Source: an uncultured Caryophanales bacterium
GTDB lineage: Bacteria > Bacillota_I > Bacilli_A > Acholeplasmatales > Anaeroplasmataceae
Reading direction: 5' to 3'
NCBI GenBank assembly: GCA_946405105.1
Contig: CAMJFY010000015.1
Coordinates: forward strand, 1 to 32,613
DNA: 32,613 bases
Part shown: positions 18,601-25,331 of the stretch, in pieces
How positions within the stretch are numbered: the stretch's first letter is position 1
How the letters are laid out: each line of letters opens with the position of its first letter
Translations under genes and position numbers: made by a program
Notes under the pieces: model-generated
What the model was told of the DNA's origin: nothing
The model's database searches: none
The model's input: only the letters and a program-made list of their open reading frames with translations

Positions 18601-19337
18601 AGAAAATAGAGGTAGTAAGCCTAAAGCAAGTTGATGTTTATTATTCATATTCTTACGCAAATAGCCAAATGAATGATGATGAATACATTAATTTCATTAA
18701 TTGTGAGGATAACCAAAATAGACAAGTTATCCTAAAAACTAGCAAGAATAGTGTAATTAAGCTAAATGTTCAAAAGGGATCTGTAATCTATGTTCATACT
18801 ACATATGTTAGCGGAAGCTGGGGTGGAGTTTCTATCGAAGGCGTAAGCTATGATGCTAGAGATATTAGCCATACAGTAACAGGAGATAGTGGAGTTATTG
18901 AAATTATTACATCTACAAATGAAGGTATCACTCAATGCGCTATCGATGCAATAACTGTAAGTGCTCCTCTAAAAACAATAGAAGAAAATATGGCATATGT
19001 TTATTCACAAGATGGTAGAACAAATTCTACATTAGAATCATCAACAGAATATTTCCATTTCGATGGATGCTATGTAAATAGTAATTATTTAGCATTTAAA
19101 AATGATAATTCTATTACATTAGATGTAAAAGAAGGTGCTACAATAACAATCTCTGGAATCTATTCAGGTTGGGCAACATCTTTAAATATCAATGGAACTG
19201 ATGTTGCAGGTGTTGATGAAAATGGTCATACAACAGTTACATATACTGCAACAGCTGATGGAGTAGTAACAATAAAAGCTCCAAGTGGAAGTAGTGGCTC
19301 ATTAAAAAAGATAGAAGTCACTTATGAAAATGAATAA
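15648..19337 (+). CDS. Multidomain lipoprotein pectin methylesterase (CE8)
   Basis: A 1229-aa lipoprotein (lipobox LGSC, Cys24) that demethylates homogalacturonan at the cell surface. Order: a His/Cys-rich segment with two CxxC-like pairs (about 64-108), an Ig-like domain (about 120-208), and the pectinesterase beta-helix (about 215-570). Catalytic marks are Q359 in QAVAC, D382 in GYHDTLY, D403 in YIEGRTDYIFG, and R475/W477 in LGRFW. The usual Gln next to D382 is His381. A jelly roll (about 588-690) follows, then two HTFG/HVY...C..C repeats (about 692-850) and three related C-terminal beta-sandwich modules (about 880-1229). Ribosome site GGAGGT. No LPXTG or dockerin, so anchoring is by lipid. 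Confidence 0.88.
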   Translation: MKKKLLSITALLAGIVGIMALGSCDGEVDDSASTDAASNNTIQETPSDNENVDNSGNDNVNVSHEWENDWDHDEKNHWHNCSAVDCDLIYGVEKHTFGADGACTVCGYKPEKAHVDADTIKEIQVFDYIQASSRESKVLQRLFNVGDTFNTTNLALKVVTNVNRVESTSILSLDDVTIEAPDMSTAGVKNVKITYEGKEVSYTITVLDFSGVNKEQAKVYVNPTATPSVNGNAITVNRINDAVMAFKLLGTSENADKEINVSEGKYVEKVEFDIPNIRLKGANTDASKTLIEYNLFAANKAPNSMTTEHSTDGSASVSIRKTAQGFYAENITFQNYWNTNRRFNESKTLAQAEGSGNTQAVACLVQADKCVFENVRFSGYHDTLYSQVGRHIYNNCYIEGRTDYIFGTTATSYFKDCTMKTIGANDTKNGGYLCATMGSDNNGTTGSLINYGYVFDGCTITADEATMDGTVSLGRFWKNNMHLAFINCNISSAYSKTPYGTKEDGKNERYLLMSSADTYSPQFLIEYGNTGAGALTETTPGVIEKKCSIVDKATADTYSDYSVIFAKENGNFKYANAWDGSIGSLVPVSYTFEDLPERTMSASAAEGDQLFNGDITIKGSYRVEQAKHLMQVNVGTVIEFNKPGTVTVDWFGGGYGCSDNATITYKNGKAIITIDDLAGQSGIYFRGFDLDAANPGVHDHTFGDWQYEVPTLDAAGKAYRECSDCETNPAYKEEVVLPALTDDSYTIKQYTTPATTTTKGVAIYNITINGVTYEFSGETPLLEEGEHVHVYSDSWTITSPTFESTGLAVKECIAAGCSNPVEKIEVILPALTDSNYVISNDTATYDNDGTATYTITIDDYEISFTAVSKKKEIKAITTSKTYTYAQNSRENGALEDSTEYFQFDGCYVNGSYLAFKNDNSIKLTVKKDAVITISGIYSGWATGLNINGEDVEGVVDNGHATVTYVAAADGEIVIKAMSGTNGSLKKIEVVSLKQVDVYYSYSYANSQMNDDEYINFINCEDNQNRQVILKTSKNSVIKLNVQKGSVIYVHTTYVSGSWGGVSIEGVSYDARDISHTVTGDSGVIEIITSTNEGITQCAIDAITVSAPLKTIEENMAYVYSQDGRTNSTLESSTEYFHFDGCYVNSNYLAFKNDNSITLDVKEGATITISGIYSGWATSLNINGTDVAGVDENGHTTVTYTATADGVVTIKAPSGSSGSLKKIEVTYENE
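18270..19325 (+). repeat. Intragenic triplicate of CBM-like module in the pectinesterase
   Basis: Modules 1 (about 18290-18620) and 3 (about 19000-19325) are closely alike: both contain STEYF.FDGCYVN..YLAFKNDNSI and ITISGIYSGWAT.LNING. Module 2 (about 18635-18960) is a diverged relative. This looks like duplication of a carbohydrate-binding domain. Confidence 0.75.
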
Positions 19338-19368
19338 TAGTTTTAATGTTATAATTTCTTTTTGAGTT

Positions 19369-19436
19369 TCTTAAGTTTGTGAAACTTAAGATATTCCTTC
19401 TTGGGACCTGCCTAGCAGGTCCTTTCTTTTTATTGA
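19369..19436 (+). terminator. Tandem hairpins ending the pectin esterase operon
   Basis: Hairpin 1: TCTTAAGTTT (19369-19378) with AAACTTAAGA (19382-19391). Hairpin 2: GGACCTG (19404-19410) with CAGGTCC (19416-19422), followed by TTTCTTTTT, the actual terminator. Confidence 0.85.
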
Positions 19437-19497
19437 TTTTGCTTTTAATTTAATTAATTATGATATATAATTAATAAGATTTTTGGAAGTGATATAA

Positions 19498-20622
19498 ATG
19501 GGAAAAGATAACTTAATATTTATTCATAAGCTATTAAAAGCAATAGCTGACGCTATTATTATAGTATTTATACCTTTATATATTTTAAAGACAACAGAAG
19601 ATATTAAGCTATCAATGGCCTATTTAATTATATTTTCTCTATTTGTAATATTTTATATGTTTGTCTTTAAAAAGATAATTCAAAAATATGGAGTAATATG
19701 TATAATTGTCCATTTTATTCCAATAATAGCTACAGAAGCTATATTATCTTTTGCTAAGATTAATATATACACAGTAATAGCATCTGCAGCTCTAATGGGA
19801 TTATCTCAGGCATTATATTCAATTCCATTGAATCTAATATTTACATTTGGTGATAAAAAGACAAATGTAGGTAAATTCATGATCGCAACTAATATAGGTA
19901 AATTAATATTTATATTAGCTTCAGGATTAATACTTGCAAATATAGATAATTCATTTGTATTTTTATCTATTGCTTCAACTGTTTTCTATATAAGCTCTAT
20001 ATTCCCTATTATTTTTGCATATAAGGAATTAATGAATAATTATAATAATATTGATAAATCCATTAATCCTGTTAAAATGGATAAATGGTTTATCATTTTC
20101 CATATTACATTTGGCTTATTCCAGCCAATAATGGATAATGTAGTACCATTATATTTATACATTAACAATTTATCTTTCCAATCTGTTATAATATTTATAG
20201 TACTAATAGAAGCATTAAAGGTTGTAATTAATTATGTAAGTCAATTATTAGTTAGATTTAATAAAGCGATTATTTGTGTTATAATAAGTTATATATTCTT
20301 TATGGTAAGTATAATAATTATTTTATTTATTAAGGTACCTGTCGTTTTATACATTTTTAGTACAATATGCTCATTATCATTCCCATTGACATTTGTCCCT
20401 ATGTTTGGACTATATTGTAATTATATTAAACAAAACAATATTATTTTTAAGGGAATGACAGAAAGAGATTTTGAATTATTCTCATTAAGAGCTCCAATGT
20501 ATGCCTTGTCATATATTGGATTTGGATTATATCCATGCTTGATTGTAGGTGTGGTTGCGGTACCTATAATGTTTATTTCTGAAATTAAATTAATAAATAA
20601 AAATAAGAAAGGAGTAGAGTAG
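19498..20622 (+). CDS. MFS-like membrane permease
   Basis: A 374-aa polytopic protein with about ten to twelve hydrophobic helices spread over its whole length. It shows an MFS-type layout with short cytoplasmic loops (FKKIIQKYGV, TFGDKKTNVGKFMIATNIGKL) and a central hydrophilic loop near residues 180-195. The substrate is unknown; the position after the pectin esterases hints at a sugar or oligosaccharide, but this is inference. ATG 19498 follows GGAAGTGAT. A -10 TATAAT is present at 19466-19471 without a clear -35. It is followed after 2 nt by the alpha/beta hydrolase gene, so the two form an operon. Confidence 0.65.
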   Translation: MGKDNLIFIHKLLKAIADAIIIVFIPLYILKTTEDIKLSMAYLIIFSLFVIFYMFVFKKIIQKYGVICIIVHFIPIIATEAILSFAKINIYTVIASAALMGLSQALYSIPLNLIFTFGDKKTNVGKFMIATNIGKLIFILASGLILANIDNSFVFLSIASTVFYISSIFPIIFAYKELMNNYNNIDKSINPVKMDKWFIIFHITFGLFQPIMDNVVPLYLYINNLSFQSVIIFIVLIEALKVVINYVSQLLVRFNKAIICVIISYIFFMVSIIIILFIKVPVVLYIFSTICSLSFPLTFVPMFGLYCNYIKQNNIIFKGMTERDFELFSLRAPMYALSYIGFGLYPCLIVGVVAVPIMFISEIKLINKNKKGVE

Positions 20623-20624
20623 AT

Positions 20625-21428
20625 ATGAAATTTATGATGGTTGCGATAATTGTTTTAGTATTAGCATTATTTATTGCCGTTGCGACAACTATATTACTTA
20701 ATTTAATATTTAAAAAGAAATTAAATATATATGTTAATTTAATGCTTACATTATTTCTTTTTGTAGGAGTTTTATGTATTTCCTTCTTTACTTATTTCAA
20801 TAATTCATCTAAAGCTAATGATGAGGCTAAGGGCTATTTAGAATCAACTGCTGATGTAGAGGTTAAAGAGACTGATTTTGGCTATTTCTTTGATGGGGAT
20901 GGTACAAGTAATGCACTTATATTCTATCCAGGCGCTAGAGTGGAAATTGAGGCATATGCGCCAATATTATTTATGCTAGCTGAAAGAGGAGTAGATACAT
21001 TTATTGTAGAAATGCCATTTAATTTCCCATTATTAGGTATAGATGGTGGTAATAAGGTAATAGATAATTATGAATATGATAATTATTATTTGTGTGGTCA
21101 TTCACTTGGTGGTACTATGGCAGCTGATTATACATCTAAAAGTGAGATTGTATCAGGTATAATTCTTTTAGCTTCATATCCTACTGTAAAGCTTCCTGAT
21201 AGAGTTAAGGCATTATCAATTTATGGATCAAATGATAAAATATTAACTATGAAGCAATATGAGAAAAATAAAAAGAATTTCCTAGGTGATTTCCAAGAAG
21301 TAATAATTGATGGTGGTAACCATTCTCAATTTGGTTCTTATGGACTTCAAAAGGGAGATGGAGAGGCAACAATTTCTGCCCAAGAACAACAAGAAAAGGT
21401 AGTAGATGAAATTTTCTATTTCATTTAA
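20625..21428 (+). CDS. Membrane-anchored alpha/beta hydrolase
   Basis: A 267-aa protein with two N-terminal membrane helices (about 5-28 and 37-60), then an extracytoplasmic alpha/beta hydrolase domain. It has the nucleophile elbow GHSLGGTMAAD (Ser near 164), the acid in YGSNDKIL (Asp near 206) and the His in DGGNHSQFG (near 231). An oxyanion-type FYPGARVE segment lies near residue 103. The family resembles small Abhydrolase_5-type enzymes; the substrate is unknown, possibly an ester on a surface or imported glycan. It is translated from an AAGGAG inside the end of the permease gene. Confidence 0.82.
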   Translation: MKFMMVAIIVLVLALFIAVATTILLNLIFKKKLNIYVNLMLTLFLFVGVLCISFFTYFNNSSKANDEAKGYLESTADVEVKETDFGYFFDGDGTSNALIFYPGARVEIEAYAPILFMLAERGVDTFIVEMPFNFPLLGIDGGNKVIDNYEYDNYYLCGHSLGGTMAADYTSKSEIVSGIILLASYPTVKLPDRVKALSIYGSNDKILTMKQYEKNKKNFLGDFQEVIIDGGNHSQFGSYGLQKGDGEATISAQEQQEKVVDEIFYFI

Positions 21429-21433
21429 TTAAT

Positions 21434-21464
21434 AATCGTCAACAGCTATGTTGGCGATTTTTTT
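21434..21464 (+). terminator. Terminator after the permease-hydrolase operon
   Basis: Stem AATCGTCAAC (21434-21443) pairs with GTTGGCGATT (21450-21459), with one G-U pair, followed by a T run. Confidence 0.9.
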
Positions 21465-21482
21465 ATTTATCATCCTTTTAGG

Positions 21483-21516
21483 TGATTTTTTCTCATTCTA
21501 ATAATGATAATATAAT
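21483..21516 (+). promoter_or_regulatory. Promoter region with a shared 17-nt box, copy 2
   Basis: TGATTTTTTCTCATTCT (21483-21499) is identical to 9598-9614, followed by TATAAT at 21511-21516 (alternative GATAAT at 21506-21511). Distance from box end to start codon is 48 nt here and 44 nt in copy 1. Confidence 0.5.
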
Positions 21517-21546
21517 AACGTATTATATTAGAGTGGGGGAATAATT

Positions 21547-24500
21547 ATGAAAATTAAAAGATTACCTTTCTTATTATTAATGTTTTTTGCGTTGTTTTTA
21601 TTTGCATCATGTGGAAATAAAAAGGATGCAGACGAAAATAAATCAGGTACAATAACTGAAACAATTGATGAGGTTGAGCCTGATGTAGAAGAAAAAGAAA
21701 CTACATATAAGGTATTACATTTCTTAGAAAAGCTAGAAAATAATGAATATAAATGTGATACTGAAGAAGAAATCCCTGCAGTTTCTAATCATCCAACAGA
21801 AGCTGCCCCTAAAACTTATGAAGGATTTACTGCAAAAGAATTTAAACAAAAGAAGATTATGCCTGATGGTTCAACTGAAATAAAAATTTATTATGATAGA
21901 AATAGATTTAATGTTTCTATTAATAATTTTAATAAAGGAACAACTACAGGTGCTGGTACATATAAATATGGACAACAAGTAACTTTAAATGCGACTCCTA
22001 ATACAGGCTTTAATTTCTTAGGCTGGTATGTTAATGATCATCTTGTTGAAAATAATTCAGAATATAAATTTACAATTGCTTTAAGCGATGTATCTGTAGA
22101 AGCTAGATTTGAAGCAAAAGATATAGAATATACAGTTAATCATTATCAACAAAATCTAAATGATGATGGATATACAATTGTAACTAATGATACACGTGTT
22201 TTAAGTGGAAAAGCATTTGATGATACAAACGCCACAGCTAATAATTATGAAGGATTTAGTGTAAAACCATTTGAACAAAAAGAAATAAATCCAAATGGTA
22301 GTACTGTAATAAATATTTATTATGAAAGAGATAAGCATACAATATCTATTTCAAATTCTAATCCATCAATGGGTTCTGCAACTGGTGCTGGTACATATAA
22401 ATATGGACAAACAGTTACATTAACTGCTACCCCTGGTGATGGAGTAGAAATTGATGGTTGGTATGTTAATGGAATAAATATCTGGGATAAATGTGAATAT
22501 TCATTTGTTATGGGCACAGAAAATATTTCATTTAATGTCAAATTTAAATATAAAACAATTAATTATAGTGTAGAACATTATCAACAAAACCTAAATGATG
22601 ACAATTATACAATTGTTTCAAATGATACACAAATTTTAAGTGGTCCAGCTTTCTCACAAACTCAAGCAGAAGCTAATGATTATACAGGATTTAGTGCTAA
22701 AGCATTTGAGCAAAAAGAAATAAATCCTAATGGAGAGACTGTAGTTAAAATTTATTATGAAAGAGATAAGCATTCAGTAGCTATTACAAATTCTAATCCA
22801 GAAATGGGTTCTGCAACTGGTGCTGGTACATATAAATATGGACAAACAGTTACATTAACTGCAACCACTGGTGATGAATATTTAATTGATGGCTGGTATG
22901 TTAATGATGTATCTAAAGGTAATTCAACTGAATATACATTCGTTATGGGAACAAATGATGTTACAGTAGAAATTAGATTTAATTATAAATCTGTAAATTA
23001 TAAGGTAGAACATTATCAAGAAAATGCAAATGATGATGGTTATACAATTGTATCAAAGGATACAGAAACTAAAACTGGAACACCTAACACTTTAACACAG
23101 GCTACAGCTAAATCATATACAGGATTTAATAAGCCAACAAATATTAGTCAAGAGACTATTAATGCTGATGGAACAACTGTAGTAAAAATATATTACAATA
23201 GAATTAAATATCAATTAAATATTTCATATAATGATTCAAAGGCTGGTACAGTTTCTGGTGCTGGTACATATAAATATGGTCAAACAGTAACAATTTCAGC
23301 AACACCTAATGAAGGATATGGATTTGGAGGATGGGCATCTTCATCTACATATGTTAATATAATAGATAGAACAAATCCAAAACAGGTTACAATAACAACT
23401 ACAAATACATATTATGCTAAATTTATATTAAATGCACATGATATTAATCTAAATGTTACTGGAACAAGCACTAACAATGTTTCAATTGTAGGAGAAACAA
23501 GTAATTCTCAAGGATATTATGGTAAAACATATACTGTAGTAGTAAATGATAAAAATATCGTATCAATGAAGCTTAATAGTGGTACTGCAGTATTAACTAA
23601 ATCACTTACTTTTACAATGCCAAATGATGATGTAACAATTTATATTAATGTATCTACATATGTAAGAGAAGATAATGAAATTTATTTTGGATTCTATCCA
23701 CAAACAGAAATTAAATCTAGTACTAATGCAGCATTAGTTGCAGAATTAAATACACTTTGTGGTTCAGCTCGTCCATCAGCTTCAAATCTAAATGGATGGG
23801 TAGATTATAAATATTATATAAGTAGTAGTGTAACATCATATATGTATTATAAGGATGTACAATATAATGGTGATTATTATAGAGCAGTATATTTCACTCA
23901 ATATAGACCATATGTTATTACATTATCATCTACACAAGGTAATTCATTCCAGGATGAAAATGGTTATAATACTAATAATGTTTATTGGTTTAAATTTGAT
24001 CCTATTAAATGGACAATTTTAGAAGAGAATAGCACTCAAGCATTAATTTATGCTGATTTAATCTTAGATGCTAAAGATTATTATTTTGATTCAAATAGTG
24101 GTAAAACAAACCATTATTATAAGGGCTATTTGTTAGGAAATGGATATAGTAATAATTATGAATTATCTACAATAAGAAAATTCTTAGCTAATGATTTTGC
24201 TATAAAATTCTCATCAGATCAAATCGGTTTATTTGTAACAACTACAGTAGATAATTCAGCTGATTCAACTCATTCTGGATCTAATCCATATTATTCTAAT
24301 AATACAAGTGATGAAATATTCTTATTATCACATAGGGAAATTAATACATATTTAAATTCACCTCAACTTAGAACTACTACAGCAACAGATTATGCGAATA
24401 GCCAAGGCTTTAATGGCTTTTATTGGTTGAGATCTCCATATCTTCAATCAGGTAATCATGTTGAGGCTATAACAGCTGCCGGTGAGTTCTCTGCAACATA

Positions 24501-24552
24501 TAACACTCATACACGCTGTGGTGTAAGACCAGCTTGTTGGATTAGATTGTAA
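21547..24552 (+). CDS. Repeat-rich surface lipoprotein with DUF6273-like C terminus
   Basis: A 1001-aa lipoprotein (lipobox FASC, Cys22). Four tandem units of 141-145 aa start near residues 54, 195, 340 and 485. Each has a MucBP-like half (VEHYQQNLNDDxYTIV ... IYYERDKH) and an InlB-like half (TGAGTYKYGQTVTLTATP ... GWYVND ... FVMG). A diverged beta domain lies at about 630-705. The C-terminal 290 residues resemble DUF6273, with YFGFYPQTEI, WFKFDPIKWTILEE, YELSTIRKFLAN and the ending FYWLRSP...GVRPACWIRL. It is probably an adhesin or cell-surface binding protein; no catalytic residues are recognised. Ribosome site GAGTGGGGGA. Confidence 0.82.
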   Translation: MKIKRLPFLLLMFFALFLFASCGNKKDADENKSGTITETIDEVEPDVEEKETTYKVLHFLEKLENNEYKCDTEEEIPAVSNHPTEAAPKTYEGFTAKEFKQKKIMPDGSTEIKIYYDRNRFNVSINNFNKGTTTGAGTYKYGQQVTLNATPNTGFNFLGWYVNDHLVENNSEYKFTIALSDVSVEARFEAKDIEYTVNHYQQNLNDDGYTIVTNDTRVLSGKAFDDTNATANNYEGFSVKPFEQKEINPNGSTVINIYYERDKHTISISNSNPSMGSATGAGTYKYGQTVTLTATPGDGVEIDGWYVNGINIWDKCEYSFVMGTENISFNVKFKYKTINYSVEHYQQNLNDDNYTIVSNDTQILSGPAFSQTQAEANDYTGFSAKAFEQKEINPNGETVVKIYYERDKHSVAITNSNPEMGSATGAGTYKYGQTVTLTATTGDEYLIDGWYVNDVSKGNSTEYTFVMGTNDVTVEIRFNYKSVNYKVEHYQENANDDGYTIVSKDTETKTGTPNTLTQATAKSYTGFNKPTNISQETINADGTTVVKIYYNRIKYQLNISYNDSKAGTVSGAGTYKYGQTVTISATPNEGYGFGGWASSSTYVNIIDRTNPKQVTITTTNTYYAKFILNAHDINLNVTGTSTNNVSIVGETSNSQGYYGKTYTVVVNDKNIVSMKLNSGTAVLTKSLTFTMPNDDVTIYINVSTYVREDNEIYFGFYPQTEIKSSTNAALVAELNTLCGSARPSASNLNGWVDYKYYISSSVTSYMYYKDVQYNGDYYRAVYFTQYRPYVITLSSTQGNSFQDENGYNTNNVYWFKFDPIKWTILEENSTQALIYADLILDAKDYYFDSNSGKTNHYYKGYLLGNGYSNNYELSTIRKFLANDFAIKFSSDQIGLFVTTTVDNSADSTHSGSNPYYSNNTSDEIFLLSHREINTYLNSPQLRTTTATDYANSQGFNGFYWLRSPYLQSGNHVEAITAAGEFSATYNTHTRCGVRPACWIRL
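21706..23434 (+). repeat. Four tandem intragenic repeats of about 435 bp
   Basis: Unit starts are near 21706, 22129, 22564 and 22999. A short DNA core, GGTGCTGGTACATATAAA, is identical in all four units (near 21951, 22386, 22821 and 23260), so recombination between units could change the length of the protein. Confidence 0.8.
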
Positions 24553-24615
24553 TTCTAATTTAAAATATGCTAAAATAAAAAATATAACAAGCATTTAAAG
24601 AACTAGGTGATATTT

Positions 24616-24789
24616 ATGGAAATGACTTATGAAAAATTCAAAAAGGAAGTAGAATTTAGTTTAAGACAATTAAATGTTTTACCAATTCGTATTAAATATT
24701 TAATGACTGAATGCGAAGAATATTTAAAGGAAGCATATGAGAAGGAATGGAATCCAATGGTAACAGCTATTCCTATGTCTAAAAAGTAG
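24616..24789 (+). CDS. Small acidic/helical protein, unknown
   Basis: A 57-aa protein beginning MEMTYEKFKKEVEFSLRQL, with a ribosome site (AGGTGAT) before ATG 24616, an extended -10 (TGCTAAAAT, 24568-24576) upstream and a strong terminator after it. It appears entirely helical and amphipathic, with one Cys, and I know no family for it. The complete expression signals argue that it is real. Confidence 0.6.
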   Translation: MEMTYEKFKKEVEFSLRQLNVLPIRIKYLMTECEEYLKEAYEKEWNPMVTAIPMSKK

Positions 24790-24799
24790 ATAACAAATT

Positions 24800-24828
24800 A
24801 ATTTGGGTATTCGTACCCAAATTTTTTT
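24800..24828 (+). terminator. Terminator after the 57-aa gene
   Basis: Perfect stem AATTTGGGTA (24800-24809) with TACCCAAATT (24814-24823), tetraloop TTCG, and a T run. Confidence 0.93.
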
Positions 24829-24865
24829 AACTTAACTCAATGAGTTAGCTTTAATTGGAAATAAT

Positions 24866-24900
24866 TCTCACGTTGAAAGTGATACTCTTTTAGTCAAACG
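24866..24900. repeat. Degenerate copy of the short hairpin module (CAC..GTG-TACTCTTTTAG)
   Basis: The segment ...GAAAGTGATACTCTTTTAGTCAAACGA matches 26234-26259 (GAAAGTGTTACTCTTTTAGTTAAACGA). Its left arm is lost here. TTCTCACGTTGA within it recurs near 29090, after the Fic gene. It forms part of the gene-free stretch 24829-25331, which is filled with such repeats. Confidence 0.5.
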
Positions 24901-24933
24901 AGACTAACATAAAACAAGTCTACATGGTAACTA

Positions 24934-25089
24934 TTGAATAATCATAAAAATATGTTATACTATAAGTGTCTTGAGGGACAACTTTAAGTTAAGAAAACGA
25001 AAAGGGATGACGCCAATCATCCCTTTTCTCATTTTAGAGGAAACAACTTTAAGTTAAGATACTATCTATCGATAGCTATTCTTATTAAT
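24934..25089 (+). ncRNA. Candidate structured RNA element, copy A
   Basis: A promoter (TTGAAT 24934-24939, 16-nt spacer, TATACT 24956-24961) precedes a short transcript. Elements in order: hairpin UGUC..GACA (24968-24980); ACAAC plus variable sequence V (TTTAAGTTAAGA, 24983-24994); terminator-like hairpin AAAAGGGATGA/TCATCCCTTTT (25000-25027); TCATTTTAGAGGAA; an exact second copy of ACAAC+V (25043-25059); and hairpin CTATC/GATAG (25062-25075). Copy B at 27492 has the same order, with a different V duplicated at both places. No protein is encoded. The function is unknown. Confidence 0.5.
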
Positions 25090-25231
25090 AATAATGATTA
25101 ATACCATTATCACAATAAGAATTATTAGGTATTCCACCTAATACCTCCTAACTACCCGTTGTTCCCTCCAGGTAGAAGTTTATTCATTCTGTTGTCTCCT
25201 CTTAAAATGAACCATATAAATATGGCATTTT
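25085..25231 (-). ncRNA. Diverged, inverted relative of the RNA element (copy A')
   Basis: Read on the minus strand this shows AAAATG-CCATAT/ATATGG-TTCATTTT (25231-25204), then AAGAGGAGACAAC (about 25204-25192), a hairpin loop TGGAGGGAACAAC closed by CTACC/GGTAG (about 25177-25153), hairpin TATTAGGT/ACCTAATA (25143-25123) and ATTCTTATTG. The order hairpin-TCATTTTA-GAGGARACAAC-hairpin-TTCTTATT matches copies A and B, with stems of different sequence. Direct repeats ATACCATTATCA at 25101-25112 and 25236-25247 bracket it. Confidence 0.35.
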
Positions 25232-25331
25232 AATGATACCATTATCAAGGTATTAATTCAATATATTTTGTAGATTTGTTGATTATTTATATTAAATACA
25301 TTATAATTGATTTATAAGGATGTGATAATAA

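Noticed and set aside
24841-25331. A CRISPR array in the repeat-rich stretch
   Set aside because: Repeats are few, unequally spaced and on both strands, and no cas genes are present. They match better as hairpin elements.
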